DNA of 64,000 bases from NCBI GenBank assembly GCA_010202265.1, contig CP047918.1, forward strand, positions 744,001 to 808,000, written 5' to 3'. The stretch is from Candidatus Saccharibacteria bacterium oral taxon 955. GTDB lineage: Bacteria > Patescibacteriota > Saccharimonadia > Saccharimonadales > Saccharimonadaceae. Positions 17,420 through 25,199 of this stretch are shown here, piece by piece. Below the pieces are notes generated by a model. It was not told where the DNA came from. It saw nothing but the letters and a program-made list of their open reading frames with translations, and searched no databases. The position numbers and the translations under genes were made by a program. Every line of letters starts with the position of its first letter. The stretch's first letter is position 1.

Positions 17420-18621
17420 CTACCTTTTGTTAGCTAATACTTCCCTATAACAAGCTTCTATATCCGCAAGGTGGCGGTCAGTTGAAAATCGTTTAGCGCT
17501 CAACTTTGCGTTACGAGTCAACTCATCAATGTCAACCTCTCCTTGATCTATGCGTAAAATGCAATCTGCCAAAGATTTACTGTCGCGCGGACTAAAAGTT
17601 AGCCCATTAAAACCATCCCTCACAACCTCGTTGAGTCCTACTGTATCAGATGCAGCCAATACGACCCCTAAAACCTGGGCTTCTATGGCGGACAGCCCCA
17701 ATCCTTCATACCAAGACGGAATAATAACCATTTTAGACTCCCTATAAAACGACGCTAAATGCTCTCTCTTTATACGCGACGCAGGAACAATAATCCTATC
17801 CTGAAGATTCAACGCTCTTATCTCATCCCAAACTCTATCAGCATATTTCTGGTCGAATGGGCACGCCATTCCAGTTAACAGAAGGTTATATCCGTCACGT
17901 TGTGTCGATTTGCGATTCACAATATCCAAAGCTCTTACGGCTTCAATTATGCCTTTTTGTGCTGTTATGCGAGACGGAAGTATAATGTAAGGACGCTCCA
18001 AGGCTTTAGGCGATATCTCTCCTACTATAGCCTTGTCAGTTTTTACGGAGTTGTTACTTAAAAATGGCTGTATGTCTGGAGGTAGGTAGGAAAACCTTAT
18101 TTTGTCAGGATTAGCGCCAAGACTTTGAGCAGCGGCAACATAATATTTGCTCCCGAGTATCATCTTATCGTATGCGTCTTGCTCAATAACAAACCTTCCT
18201 AACTGCACATCTAATAAATGATTAGAAAAATATCCCGCAACCCGCTTTTTTAGTACGGGCGTGTTAAAAAAAGTAAATACTATCGGGAACTCACATAGTA
18301 GCGGCTTTATAATCGACAACAAAAACATAGGCATAAAGTTACACGCGTGTATTATGTCTGGTTTTATAGTTACTATGTTTTTATATAGATCATCTAGTGC
18401 TGCAGCAAAACCCGCTTTTCCTGTGGCAAACGCCTCAAAATCATTAATATACCTAACATCAAAGGCTAAACTTTTATGTTCGGGGTTTCCGCGGAGAGAA
18501 GCGTCTGTCAGAACAGTAACCGAATGTCCTCTTAACTGAAGCTCCCTGGCTAGAATAAATGCAGACGTTCCACTACCCACCAATTGCGGAAAAACCTTGC
18601 AGTAACTATACAGAGATTCAT
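17420..18621 (-). CDS. GT4-family glycosyltransferase, 5' end interrupted by an apparent 1-nt deletion
   Basis: Two frames together give about 400 residues. The upstream frame starts ATG 18621 (MNLCIVTARFF), and the rest (FPQLVGSGTSAFILARELQLRGHSV) is in the -1 frame from about 18592. Adding one T to the T5 run (A5 on + strand, 18590-18594) joins them into a normal GT-B N-terminus. GT4 features: SRITAQKGIIEAVRALD, and PSWYEGLGLSAIEAQVLGVVLAASDTVGLNEVV with the E-x7-E motif. Likely transfers a sugar to a surface glycan or lipid, using NDP-sugar that the neighbouring enzyme may supply. If the lesion is real, translation would have to begin at a TTG near 18583 and miss part of the first strand. 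Confidence 0.8.
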
Positions 18622-18817
18622 AGTTTCTAATAGTATCATAGCAACCGGCTTTGCGCCTACGTAATTATGCGAAAATATTCTGCGTCGATAGTTACCTGGT
18701 TGCATTAGAATCAAATACATAAATACTCTAAACGTTAACTCAAAAAAACACCATAACAACAAATCGAAACCGGAATAACTTATCGACTCAGTCTTACGCT
18801 CATATTATAATTTAACC

Positions 18818-19375
18818 ATGAAGAATGAAAAGTCTTGGGAGTGTATCAGTCAAAAGCAGGTTTTTCGGCATCCGCGTTTGCAGCTTACCGAAGACACCGT
18901 TGTCTTGCCGAGCGGCAAAGAAATAGCCTACTTGCGTGAAGAACCAGCAAAAACACACAGCGTCGCTATCATCGCCGTTAACGCCAATGGACAAATATTA
19001 CTACAAAAAGAATACAGCTATCCACCAAACAAAACGCTCTGGCAGCTTCCTGGCGGCGCGGTCGAGCTAGACGAAGATACCATAGACGCCGCTAGACGCG
19101 AGCTCGCAGAAGAGTCGGGTTTTACTGCAGACGACTGCTCTATAATTGGCAGTTACTACTTAAACAATCGCCGCACCGACCGCAAGCAATTTGTCGTAGT
19201 GTGTAGTAATTTACGGAGAAAAACACTCCCGCCGGACGACGAAGAATTTATCGAAAGCATATGGGTAGACTTTACAAAAGTTAAACACATGGTCGCGACC
19301 GGCGAAATTGACAATGTAACGCTGCTCGCGGCGCTACAATTGTACGATTCATTCAAAAATCCTTCTTCAAAGTGA
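18818..19375 (+). CDS. NUDIX hydrolase, ADP-ribose pyrophosphatase-like
   Basis: 185 residues. Nudix box GX5EX7REUXEEXGU is complete at residues 80-102 (Gly80, Glu86, Arg94-Glu95, Glu98-Glu99, Gly101). The preceding sequence (KEIAYLREEPAKTHSVAIIAVN, QEYSYP-like KEYSYPPNKTLWQLPGG) matches the ADP-ribose/NDP-sugar pyrophosphatase subgroup. It would cleave nucleoside diphosphate-linked compounds. The start is ATG 18818, six nt after TATAAT (18806-18811), so probably leaderless. Divergent from the glycosyltransferase gene. Confidence 0.88.
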   Translation: MKNEKSWECISQKQVFRHPRLQLTEDTVVLPSGKEIAYLREEPAKTHSVAIIAVNANGQILLQKEYSYPPNKTLWQLPGGAVELDEDTIDAARRELAEESGFTADDCSIIGSYYLNNRRTDRKQFVVVCSNLRRKTLPPDDEEFIESIWVDFTKVKHMVATGEIDNVTLLAALQLYDSFKNPSSK

Positions 19376-19455
19376 CGGTGCTGAATATTTACGTGGAATT
19401 TGAAAGCGTACCACAGTGCTTGATTTAATTACAGAAACCGAAAAATCTCCTCATT

Positions 19456-19926
19456 TCAGGCGCGCTTCACTCGAACCATGGCGTGGCGAATTACTGCGCC
19501 ATTCAGTGTATAGCCGGCTTGCATTTCCTCGGCGATAACTTCGTGTTCGCCCTCGGATTCTTCGTCGAATTGCACCGCTTGGTGAAGTTCGGGGTTAAAC
19601 ATTGTGCCCGGTACGGCGCTAATTTTTTGCACGCCGAGACCAGCCAGCTGCTTGGTCAGCTGCTTATCGATACCAACCACGCCTTTCGCCCAGGCATTGT
19701 CCACCAAATCCGCCGGCACATTCGCCACAGCGCGCTCAATCGTATCGACGACGGCGAGCAGTTTCAAAATTGCCTTGGTCTCGCCCGTCTGCTGGGCAGC
19801 CTGTTTTTCGGCATCGACACGCTTGCGGTAATTTTCGAAATCCGCCCGCGTCCGCTGCAAATCCAGCGTTAGCTCGCCCAACTGCTGCTCCAAATCTTCA
19901 GCTTTTTCAGCCTTACTCTTCGTCAT
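19456..19926 (-). CDS. grpE: Nucleotide exchange factor GrpE
   Basis: 156 residues. Coiled-coil N-terminus (EKAEDLEQQLGELTLDLQRTRADFENYRKRV) and a beta domain ending VIAEEMQAGYTLNGAVIRHAMVRV, matching the GrpE signature. Releases ADP from DnaK. Start ATG 19926 overlaps the stop of the small membrane ORF (ATGA) and has AGGAGG just upstream, within that ORF's end. Confidence 0.95.
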   Translation of the reverse strand: MTKSKAEKAEDLEQQLGELTLDLQRTRADFENYRKRVDAEKQAAQQTGETKAILKLLAVVDTIERAVANVPADLVDNAWAKGVVGIDKQLTKQLAGLGVQKISAVPGTMFNPELHQAVQFDEESEGEHEVIAEEMQAGYTLNGAVIRHAMVRVKRA

Positions 19927-20072
19927 TTTTTCCTCCTTCTAAACGGCCAAAACGGCTTGTCGCCATACGTACAGGGAAAAAGCACTACCGTAGCCATGAA
20001 AATAATAATCAAAATAATCACTACTAGCCACGTTGGCAAGCCGCTCAGCAGTCCGCCGATCCATTCAGCCAT
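19923..20072 (-). CDS. 49-residue single-pass membrane protein between hrcA and grpE
   Basis: Starts ATG 20072 ([20 protein letters not shown]...) inside the hrcA stop (TAATG) and ends in TGA overlapping the grpE ATG. One strong TM helix (about residues 14-34), then a basic tail PFWPFRRRKK. Both overlaps indicate translational coupling, so it is likely a real gene rather than noise. I know of no family for it. Being in the HrcA operon, it should be heat-shock induced. Confidence 0.75.
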   Translation of the reverse strand: MAEWIGGLLSGLPTWLVVIILIIIFMATVVLFPCTYGDKPFWPFRRRKK

Positions 20073-20782
20073 TACAATACCTCCTCTAACACCGCACCCG
20101 TTCGCCTAACCAGCTCCATCGTTCGACGGTAATTCTGCCGAGTCGGACCAATCACGCCGATATAACTGCGGTCACTAAACGATGAACGAAATTTACTGAT
20201 GATCAATGTTGCGCCGCTGGCTTTACCAATCGGATTTTCGCTGCCGATAAAAACATTGAGTGGCTCGTTTGGGCGCGCCTCGTTCAGCCACGGCTCGATG
20301 TTGTCGATTAACGCGGCAATGGCGCGCACGTGGTCGCCTTCGCGAAACTCCGGGTGGCTGAATAAACTCGCCATACCGTTCATATACAATTCGCTACCAA
20401 TCGTCGCAAAACCCATATTACCGGTAAGCTCTACTAGACTATCTACTGCACTACGAATCGCACGATCCGACCGATCGATATGCGAGTTGACATAGGCCTC
20501 TATCGCGCGTACGCTCCGATCAACTCCACTCGGCATCTCAGACATCTGTGCCTCAGTAATGCTATTAACATACACACGATACCCCTTGTCGGTTGGGATG
20601 CGGCCAGCACTTGTGTGTGGCGCCGTGATATAGCCCATATCCTCGAGCCGCGCCATTTCACTGCGAATTGTTGCACTTGAAACCCCAAACAGTTTTGCAA
20701 GCGTCACGCTTCCTACTGGCACAGCAATTTCTGCATATTGTTCGATTATGGCGGCGAGTATCGCCTTTTGGCGGTCTGTCAT
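20072..20782 (-). CDS. hrcA: Heat-inducible transcription repressor HrcA
   Basis: 236 residues, shorter than the usual about 340. N-terminal winged helix: [66 protein letters not shown], a clear HrcA signature. The C-terminus ends [24 protein letters not shown], the conserved ending. A middle segment appears reduced. Binds CIRCE. The start ATG 20782 is 6 nt after TATACT and the gene has its own CIRCE, so autoregulation is expected. Followed by the overlapping small membrane ORF and grpE. Confidence 0.93.
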   Translation of the reverse strand: MTDRQKAILAAIIEQYAEIAVPVGSVTLAKLFGVSSATIRSEMARLEDMGYITAPHTSAGRIPTDKGYRVYVNSITEAQMSEMPSGVDRSVRAIEAYVNSHIDRSDRAIRSAVDSLVELTGNMGFATIGSELYMNGMASLFSHPEFREGDHVRAIAALIDNIEPWLNEARPNEPLNVFIGSENPIGKASGATLIISKFRSSFSDRSYIGVIGPTRQNYRRTMELVRRTGAVLEEVL

Positions 20783-20788
20783 ATGTAC

Positions 20789-20829
20789 AGTATACCCTAT
20801 AACTAGCACTCAAGCAAGCCGAGTGCTAA
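20789..20829 (-). promoter_or_regulatory. hrcA promoter and CIRCE operator
   Basis: CTAGCACTC-N9-GAGTGCTAA at 20803-20829 (one mismatch). -35 TTGCTT (20812-20817) in the CIRCE spacer, 17 bp, -10 TATACT (20789-20794), 6 nt to the ATG. The operator overlaps the end of the upstream guanylate kinase gene (stop at 20826). Confidence 0.9.
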
Positions 20830-21538
20830 TCAGCTATTTTCAATTGTTCTAGTAGATCGCGCGCCGCCAATCTGGCTTCATCGTCTTTACGATTATAGAC
20901 ATCTGGTTTCGAGGCGATTTCACGGACGATACGCGCGGTTTCGTCGATATCATCATTTATAACAAAGTGATAGTACGGCACTTCAAGCGCATGAGTAATT
21001 TCTTTGATAGCGCTAGCATATCGTTTCGGCCATTCGCGATCAAATTCCTCTTGCGAAGCGTAACGCACACTGAGGCGACGACGCCATTCTTGATAATTTG
21101 GCGGCAATAAAAATATCGCTACAACACCCGGCGACAACTTTTTGTATTCATCTACCCCTGAACGTCGATATCGGTAACGGCAACCCTATCAGCATCATGG
21201 ATATCCTGAATCTGCTTGACCCCAGTGCCATAAACCGTACCATGAACAAATTTTGCCTCGACAAAAGCGTGGTTTTCCAGCATCTTAGTAGCTGTTGTTT
21301 CATCGATATAGTGATAGTCAACGCCTTCGCGCTCCCATATGCCTTTGTTTTGACGTGGTAGGCGAGTTGTATAAGACACGATATCGGCAAACTCTGGTGA
21401 CTGCATTAGCCGCTGTTTGGCCGTATCTTTGCCGGCACCTGATATGCCCACCAATAGCACAATCTTGGTTTGAATAACAAGCTGGCGAGCCTCTTCGCTA
21501 GGCTGATACTCTTTTATAAGTTCTTCAATTTTCGGCAT
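20826..21538 (-). pseudogene. gmk: Guanylate kinase-like gene, copy 1, with an apparent -1 frameshift
   Basis: The N-terminal frame (21538 down to 21152) has P-loop LLVGISGAGKDTAKQRL, SYTTRLPRQNKG and VDYHYID, and ends in a TAG after VTDIDVQG. The remaining frame (VDEYKKLSPGVVAIFLLPPNYQEWRRRL...) continues to 20826. Four G (C4 at 21155-21158 on +) stand where five would restore VQG-VDEYKKL. Joined length is about 237 residues. Guanylate kinase makes GDP from GMP and is normally essential, so either the base call is wrong, or slippage rescues it, or copy 2 or another gene covers the role. The P-loop has GKDT where GKST is usual. Confidence 0.8.
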
Positions 21539-21547
21539 AATATCTAT

Positions 21548-22015
21548 TTACAATAACTCATCTAACACTGCTTGCCAATCAGGAAACTGTTGGGTGCCAA
21601 AATGAATGTGCCGACCGACAAACTCACCAGCGCCCCTAGCCGTTCGATCATCGATCAAGATATCACCACGGCTTAACTGCTTGACCGACGAAAAAATCAC
21701 TTTGCGAAAGAAAATATTTTCTGGGCCATCACCACCAAAATACTGCTTTACCCAAGCCAATTTATCACCCAACGCCGTCGGGTTTTCCCAAGGTGACGAC
21801 GAGAGAATATATAGATCATACTTATCTTTCAGCTTATCAACGGCTTCGAGAGCGCCTGGCATCGGATCCATCAACGCAAAAACACCCGGAATATTATCAT
21901 ACTCACCCGCAAATTTCTCTATCATCTCGGGCGAAACCTTCGTAAGAGCAGACATGAAATCTACTAGTACGCCGTCCATATCGATGTAAATAATTGGCTT
22001 GTTACTCGACTTCAT
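21548..22015 (-). CDS. HAD-family 5'(3')-deoxyribonucleotidase-like phosphatase
   Basis: 155 residues. IYIDMDGVLVDF is the HAD motif I (DxDGV), typical of the NT5C subgroup. Then LSSSPWENPTALGDKLAWVKQYFG (motif II region with Ser) and ILIDDRTARGAGEF (motif IV DD). Likely dephosphorylates deoxynucleoside monophosphates. Start at ATG 22015 with GAGG at a good distance, rather than the in-frame ATG at 22051. It ends 9 nt before the guanylate kinase start, suggesting co-transcription and a nucleotide-pool role. Confidence 0.85.
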   Translation of the reverse strand: MKSSNKPIIYIDMDGVLVDFMSALTKVSPEMIEKFAGEYDNIPGVFALMDPMPGALEAVDKLKDKYDLYILSSSPWENPTALGDKLAWVKQYFGGDGPENIFFRKVIFSSVKQLSRGDILIDDRTARGAGEFVGRHIHFGTQQFPDWQAVLDELL

Positions 22016-22058
22016 AAATACCTCACCAATTATAGCACTTTTGTAGTACAATAAAGAC

Positions 22059-22179
22059 GTCTACATCTAGAACAGGCCCAAATTGGACGTTGGATTAACA
22101 CGCATAATGGGCAGCCGTTATCGGACGTGTTAATTTACGTTCTAGGTGTAGACAGCCAAATCTAACGGCTGTCCTTTTT
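22059..22179 (+). ncRNA. Candidate structured leader or small RNA with terminator, upstream of the FxLYD gene
   Basis: Stem 1: GTCTACATCTAGAAC (22059-22073) with GTTCTAGGTGTAGAC (22139-22153), 15 bp including one G-U. Stem 2: ATTAACACG (22094-22102) with CGTGTTAAT (22126-22134). Stem 3: ATAATGG (22104-22110) with CCGTTAT (22115-22121) around a GCAG tetraloop. A 20-nt internal loop holds GGCCCAAATTGGACG. A terminator follows: GACAGCC (22151-22157) with GGCTGTC (22167-22173) and T5. Stem 1 and the terminator share 22151-22153, so they may compete, like an attenuator. A TACAAT -10 box precedes at about 22047. It matches no class I recognise. Confidence 0.6.
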
Positions 22180-22207
22180 GTTGGGCAGTATTCCTAAAGG
22201 AGAAGTC

Positions 22208-22660
22208 ATGAGTACAAAAGAGAAAAAGCCAATTTACAAAAAGGCTTGGCTTTGGGTGTTAGCTGCTGTCATCATAGGCGCAATTTACGCTGGCATGAAC
22301 GGCACAAAGAATCAAGCCAATGAAACAACCAAATCAACCAATAACTCAACAAGCCAATCACAACCGGAGCAGAAAACCAGTGAAAACAAAGCACGCTTGA
22401 CACTGGATGATGGCTGGAAAATTGATAAAAGCAATCAATATCTCACAAAGGTTGTCGGCACGGTTTCAAATAATTCTAACCAGGCAATTAATGGTTATAT
22501 TCAAATTACTTTTTCAGGACTCGATGCCAGCGGCGCTAATGTCGGAGATTGTCTTGCTAACGCTAATACTGTTGATGCCAATGGCAAGTGGAAATTTGAA
22601 GCAGCGTGTTCAGGTCAAAATATTGAGACGGTACGGTTCAAAGAAATTACTGGGTTCTAA
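22208..22660 (+). CDS. Membrane-anchored FxLYD-domain protein
   Basis: 150 residues. One N-terminal TM helix (about 15-32) then a Ser/Thr/Asn/Gln-rich linker and an FxLYD-like domain (VVGTVSNNSNQAINGYIQITFSGLDASG...GKWKFEAAC). These domains are common in secreted or anchored proteins of Gram-positives and CPR; function is not known. Start ATG 22208 with AAAGGAGAAG upstream, preferred over ATG 22178, which lies in the terminator zone. Expression probably depends on read-through of the upstream terminator. Confidence 0.8.
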   Translation: MSTKEKKPIYKKAWLWVLAAVIIGAIYAGMNGTKNQANETTKSTNNSTSQSQPEQKTSENKARLTLDDGWKIDKSNQYLTKVVGTVSNNSNQAINGYIQITFSGLDASGANVGDCLANANTVDANGKWKFEAACSGQNIETVRFKEITGF

Positions 22661-22690
22661 TTAAATTATATAAACGCAACATGCAATCAT

Positions 22691-22719
22691 AAATAGTCCG
22701 ACGTCTGCGGACTATTTTA
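22691..22719 (+). terminator. Terminator after the FxLYD gene
   Basis: AAATAGTCCG (22691-22700) with CGGACTATTT (22708-22717), then TTAA. It abuts the end of the converging gmk-lepA fragment. Confidence 0.75.
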
Positions 22720-23468
22720 ATCCCTCTTTAACATCACCGTAAAGGCTTCTGACGGAATATCTACCTTGCCAAAGCGTTTCATGCGCTTCTTTCCCCTAGC
22801 CTGTTTTGCCAAAAGCTTTTTCTTGCGACTAACATCGCCGCCATAGAGGTAGCCGGTGACATCTTTGCGGTAAGCGCCTATATTTTCGCGAGCGATAAAC
22901 CTGCCGCCAATTGCTGCCTGCAACGCCACCTCAAAGCTCTGGCGCGGCACCACGTCTTTGAGTTTTTTGACGATCTCGCGACCAAGCGCCTGCGATTCTG
23001 AACGGTGACACATCACGCTCAGCGCATCGACCATTTCGCCCGCCACGTCCCCGGACAGCTTTTTATATTCGCTCACGCCCTGCACATTGATGTCGGTCAC
23101 GGCGATTTTGCCCGCCTCGGCGATCGCCTGAATTTCCTTCGCGCCGGTGCCATAAACCGTGCCGTGCACGAATTTCGCCTCGATAAACTCGTGATTTTCC
23201 AGCATATTCACCGCCGCCGCCTCATCAATAAAATGATAATCAACACCCGGTGTTTCCAATACGCCAGCGTTTTGCCGCGGCTGCCGCGTGGTGTAGGACA
23301 CGATGTCAGCAAACTCGTTATCTTCTCAAGCAAACGGCGCTTCACAGTGTCCTTGCCCGCGCCAGAAATACCGACCAACAGCACGATTTTAGTTCGCTGC
23401 ACCACATCACTGGCTGCTTGGTTCGGTTGGTAGTTTTTGATCAGATTTTTTAGGTTATTTTCAAGCAT
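22717..23468 (-). pseudogene. Chimeric remnant: guanylate kinase copy 2 fused to a lepA 3' end
   Basis: Reading from 23468: MLENNLKNLIKNYQPNQ..., P-loop LLVGISGAGKDTVKRRLL, then a frame change near 23322-23325 (one base short) and FADIV-SYTTRQPRQNAG, VDYHFIDEAAAVN, VQGVSEYKKLSGD. At about 23046 the sequence switches, in frame, into LepA: VAGEMVDALSVMCHRSES... to the LepA end (KVDIPSEAFTVMLKRD). The LepA part is a diverged duplicate of the intact C-half at 26558. Codon use is more GC-rich than gmk copy 1. Most likely a non-functional recombination product. Confidence 0.85.
22719..23046 (-). repeat. lepA 3'-end direct repeat, copy A (diverged)
   Basis: About 328 bp homologous to 26560-26887, same orientation, with many silent changes. 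Homology stops exactly where the chimera changes to gmk sequence. The pair flanks the three-gene island at 23552-26426. Confidence 0.8.
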
Positions 23469-23551
23469 ACTTAATTATAACACCCGGCAGACGCGATGAA
23501 AAATTCGCGCCGGTCTAAAGCCGCAGCCGCAACACCTTCGCTCGCCCAAGC

Positions 23552-24292
23552 TTACTCAACGCCCATCAAAAAACTAAAAATCACACTAACGTACAACTCG
23601 TACGCCAATGGCTGATTACCGCCATCAATTTTCGAAAAATTATGATTTGCGCCGGGGACTATCTTTTTGACAGCAAGCCTCGCCGAGCTGTACGCCGCCA
23701 GCAATTCGTCCTGCGACGCAAGCGGCACGACCGCGTCCTTTTCGCCCTGAAGCAGCAGCACATCGCCCGTGAAAGTCGCCGCCGCGCTGGTGACGTAACG
23801 CTTGGACGGATAAGTCGAAAGAATCGGTTTCGTCGCCGAACTAGAGCCGGTGCCCGAACCGCACAAGACAATTTTCTCGACGTGTGAGAAAACCTCGCGC
23901 AGCGTGCTCGCCATAGTGCCGCCCATAGAATTCGCCACGATTTGATAACGCTTTTGCCGCGCGCCAAAAACTTCCGGCGCGCGCTCACTTAAAACGCGAA
24001 ATATATCCAAAATATCGCGGCGCTCCTCGTCGAAAGTTTTCTCGCAAAAAGCCTTCTTTTCATCGCCCGATTTATAAATTTTCCAATCCCGCGACGAATT
24101 AAGATAAGCCACATTCGCTACGCCCAAACGGCGAATTTTCTCGCCCAAAATGTACGACTTCGAGCCCCTATCGCCCGCCGTGCCGTAAAGACCGTGAATG
24201 AACACGACCGTCAAATCCGTCTCAATTGCACTCTTCGCAAACTTAATGATGCTGTGATTTTTACGATAATTTCCTGGGGTGTGAAATATCAT
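23552..24292 (-). CDS. Alpha/beta-hydrolase
   Basis: 246 residues. Oxyanion segment VVFIHGLYGTAGDRGSKSY, nucleophile elbow VANSMGG (Ser in N-S-M-G-G), acid LLQGEKDAVVPLASQDELL and His in PGANHNFSKIDGG: a complete Ser-Asp-His set. Substrate unknown. Its start overlaps the stop of the upstream gene (ATGA, 24289-24292), so it is the last gene of the 26426-23552 operon. It is GC-richer than the other two genes. Confidence 0.82.
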   Translation of the reverse strand: MIFHTPGNYRKNHSIIKFAKSAIETDLTVVFIHGLYGTAGDRGSKSYILGEKIRRLGVANVAYLNSSRDWKIYKSGDEKKAFCEKTFDEERRDILDIFRVLSERAPEVFGARQKRYQIVANSMGGTMASTLREVFSHVEKIVLCGSGTGSSSATKPILSTYPSKRYVTSAAATFTGDVLLLQGEKDAVVPLASQDELLAAYSSARLAVKKIVPGANHNFSKIDGGNQPLAYELYVSVIFSFLMGVE

Positions 24293-25194
24293 CGTGCCTC
24301 CATATATTTTTTTAGTGATGGTAATATCAACGTTTGAACTAGACTGCGATTCTCTATAAAAATATCTAAATTCTCGACTAAATTTGGGCTATTAAAAGCT
24401 TCAACAACTAAAGAATCTTCAGATGATATAAATTTTAGAAACTGAGTACTGTCCATATCTAATGATAGATTTTCAGATGGTACTCGCAATCTAAAAGTAT
24501 CTCCAAAAATATAGTAAGAAAGCTTGTTTCTAACATTATTATCTACATGTGATACCTGGTATTTTGTTCTAACTTTGAATAAGTTTTTTTGCATAGACTG
24601 ATCAGGGTTTGTCAGCTCCGTAATGTAAAACTTTCTCTGAATTAATTCCCCGTTAGTTTTTGCCGCATGAAGTTCAAAAGTAGACTCTGTTACACCACTG
24701 ATCCGATATGCTGTACCCATACTCTCAAAGTCATATCCATTGTCAATAGGCACCAACTTATCAATAGTTAGTCCGGGAAATAATGCACTGTATCCATCTT
24801 CTTTGTTTTTTAAGATAAGCCCTACAGTTCTCACCCCTACATAATCGCTAGCCTCTTGAGTAGGCATATAATGACCAAAGCTCGGTATTAAAACACTCTC
24901 AGCATAATCATTTGTATTATTTTGAAATAACAACGAAAGTCCTGCGCAATTCGAGCCTTTGTATTTCTCAGCTAATGCAATGGAATCAACAGAAAAATCT
25001 CTATACAAATCCTCAATACAACCCCTATCATCCTTTGCGTAATCCAACAACTCAAACATAAAAGAGAATGTGTCAAAATTGTAGCTATGCACGAAATCTC
25101 TAATCTCTCGCTCAATAAGATCAGCTTCCACGCTACTATGGGGCTCTATGCTATCAATGGAATCGCGAGATGTTATAGGAGCTATTCTCTCCAT
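24289..25194 (-). CDS. Unknown protein in the IucA/IucC-like island
   Basis: 301 residues, AT-rich, no TM helix or signal peptide. A segment KYKGSNCAGLSLLFQNN with Cys83 has the look of the active-site region of transglutaminase or arylamine N-acetyltransferase folds (G-x-C-x-x-L-S), and GYSALFPGLTIDKLVPI could be the following strands. The matching His and Asp are not obvious, so this is only a hint. Starts 5 nt after the end of the upstream gene and overlaps the hydrolase by ATGA, so all three should work together. Confidence 0.7.
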   Translation of the reverse strand: MERIAPITSRDSIDSIEPHSSVEADLIEREIRDFVHSYNFDTFSFMFELLDYAKDDRGCIEDLYRDFSVDSIALAEKYKGSNCAGLSLLFQNNTNDYAESVLIPSFGHYMPTQEASDYVGVRTVGLILKNKEDGYSALFPGLTIDKLVPIDNGYDFESMGTAYRISGVTESTFELHAAKTNGELIQRKFYITELTNPDQSMQKNLFKVRTKYQVSHVDNNVRNKLSYYIFGDTFRLRVPSENLSLDMDSTQFLKFISSEDSLVVEAFNSPNLVENLDIFIENRSLVQTLILPSLKKYMEAR

Positions 25195-25199
25195 ATTGC

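Noticed and set aside
21150..21165. Programmed -1 frameshifting of the X-XXY-YYZ type in gmk, the MFS and the antiporter gene
   Set aside because: No canonical slippery heptamer at any of the sites; most contexts are CAG-GGG or GAG-GGG. Indel error or simple run-length slippage explains them better.
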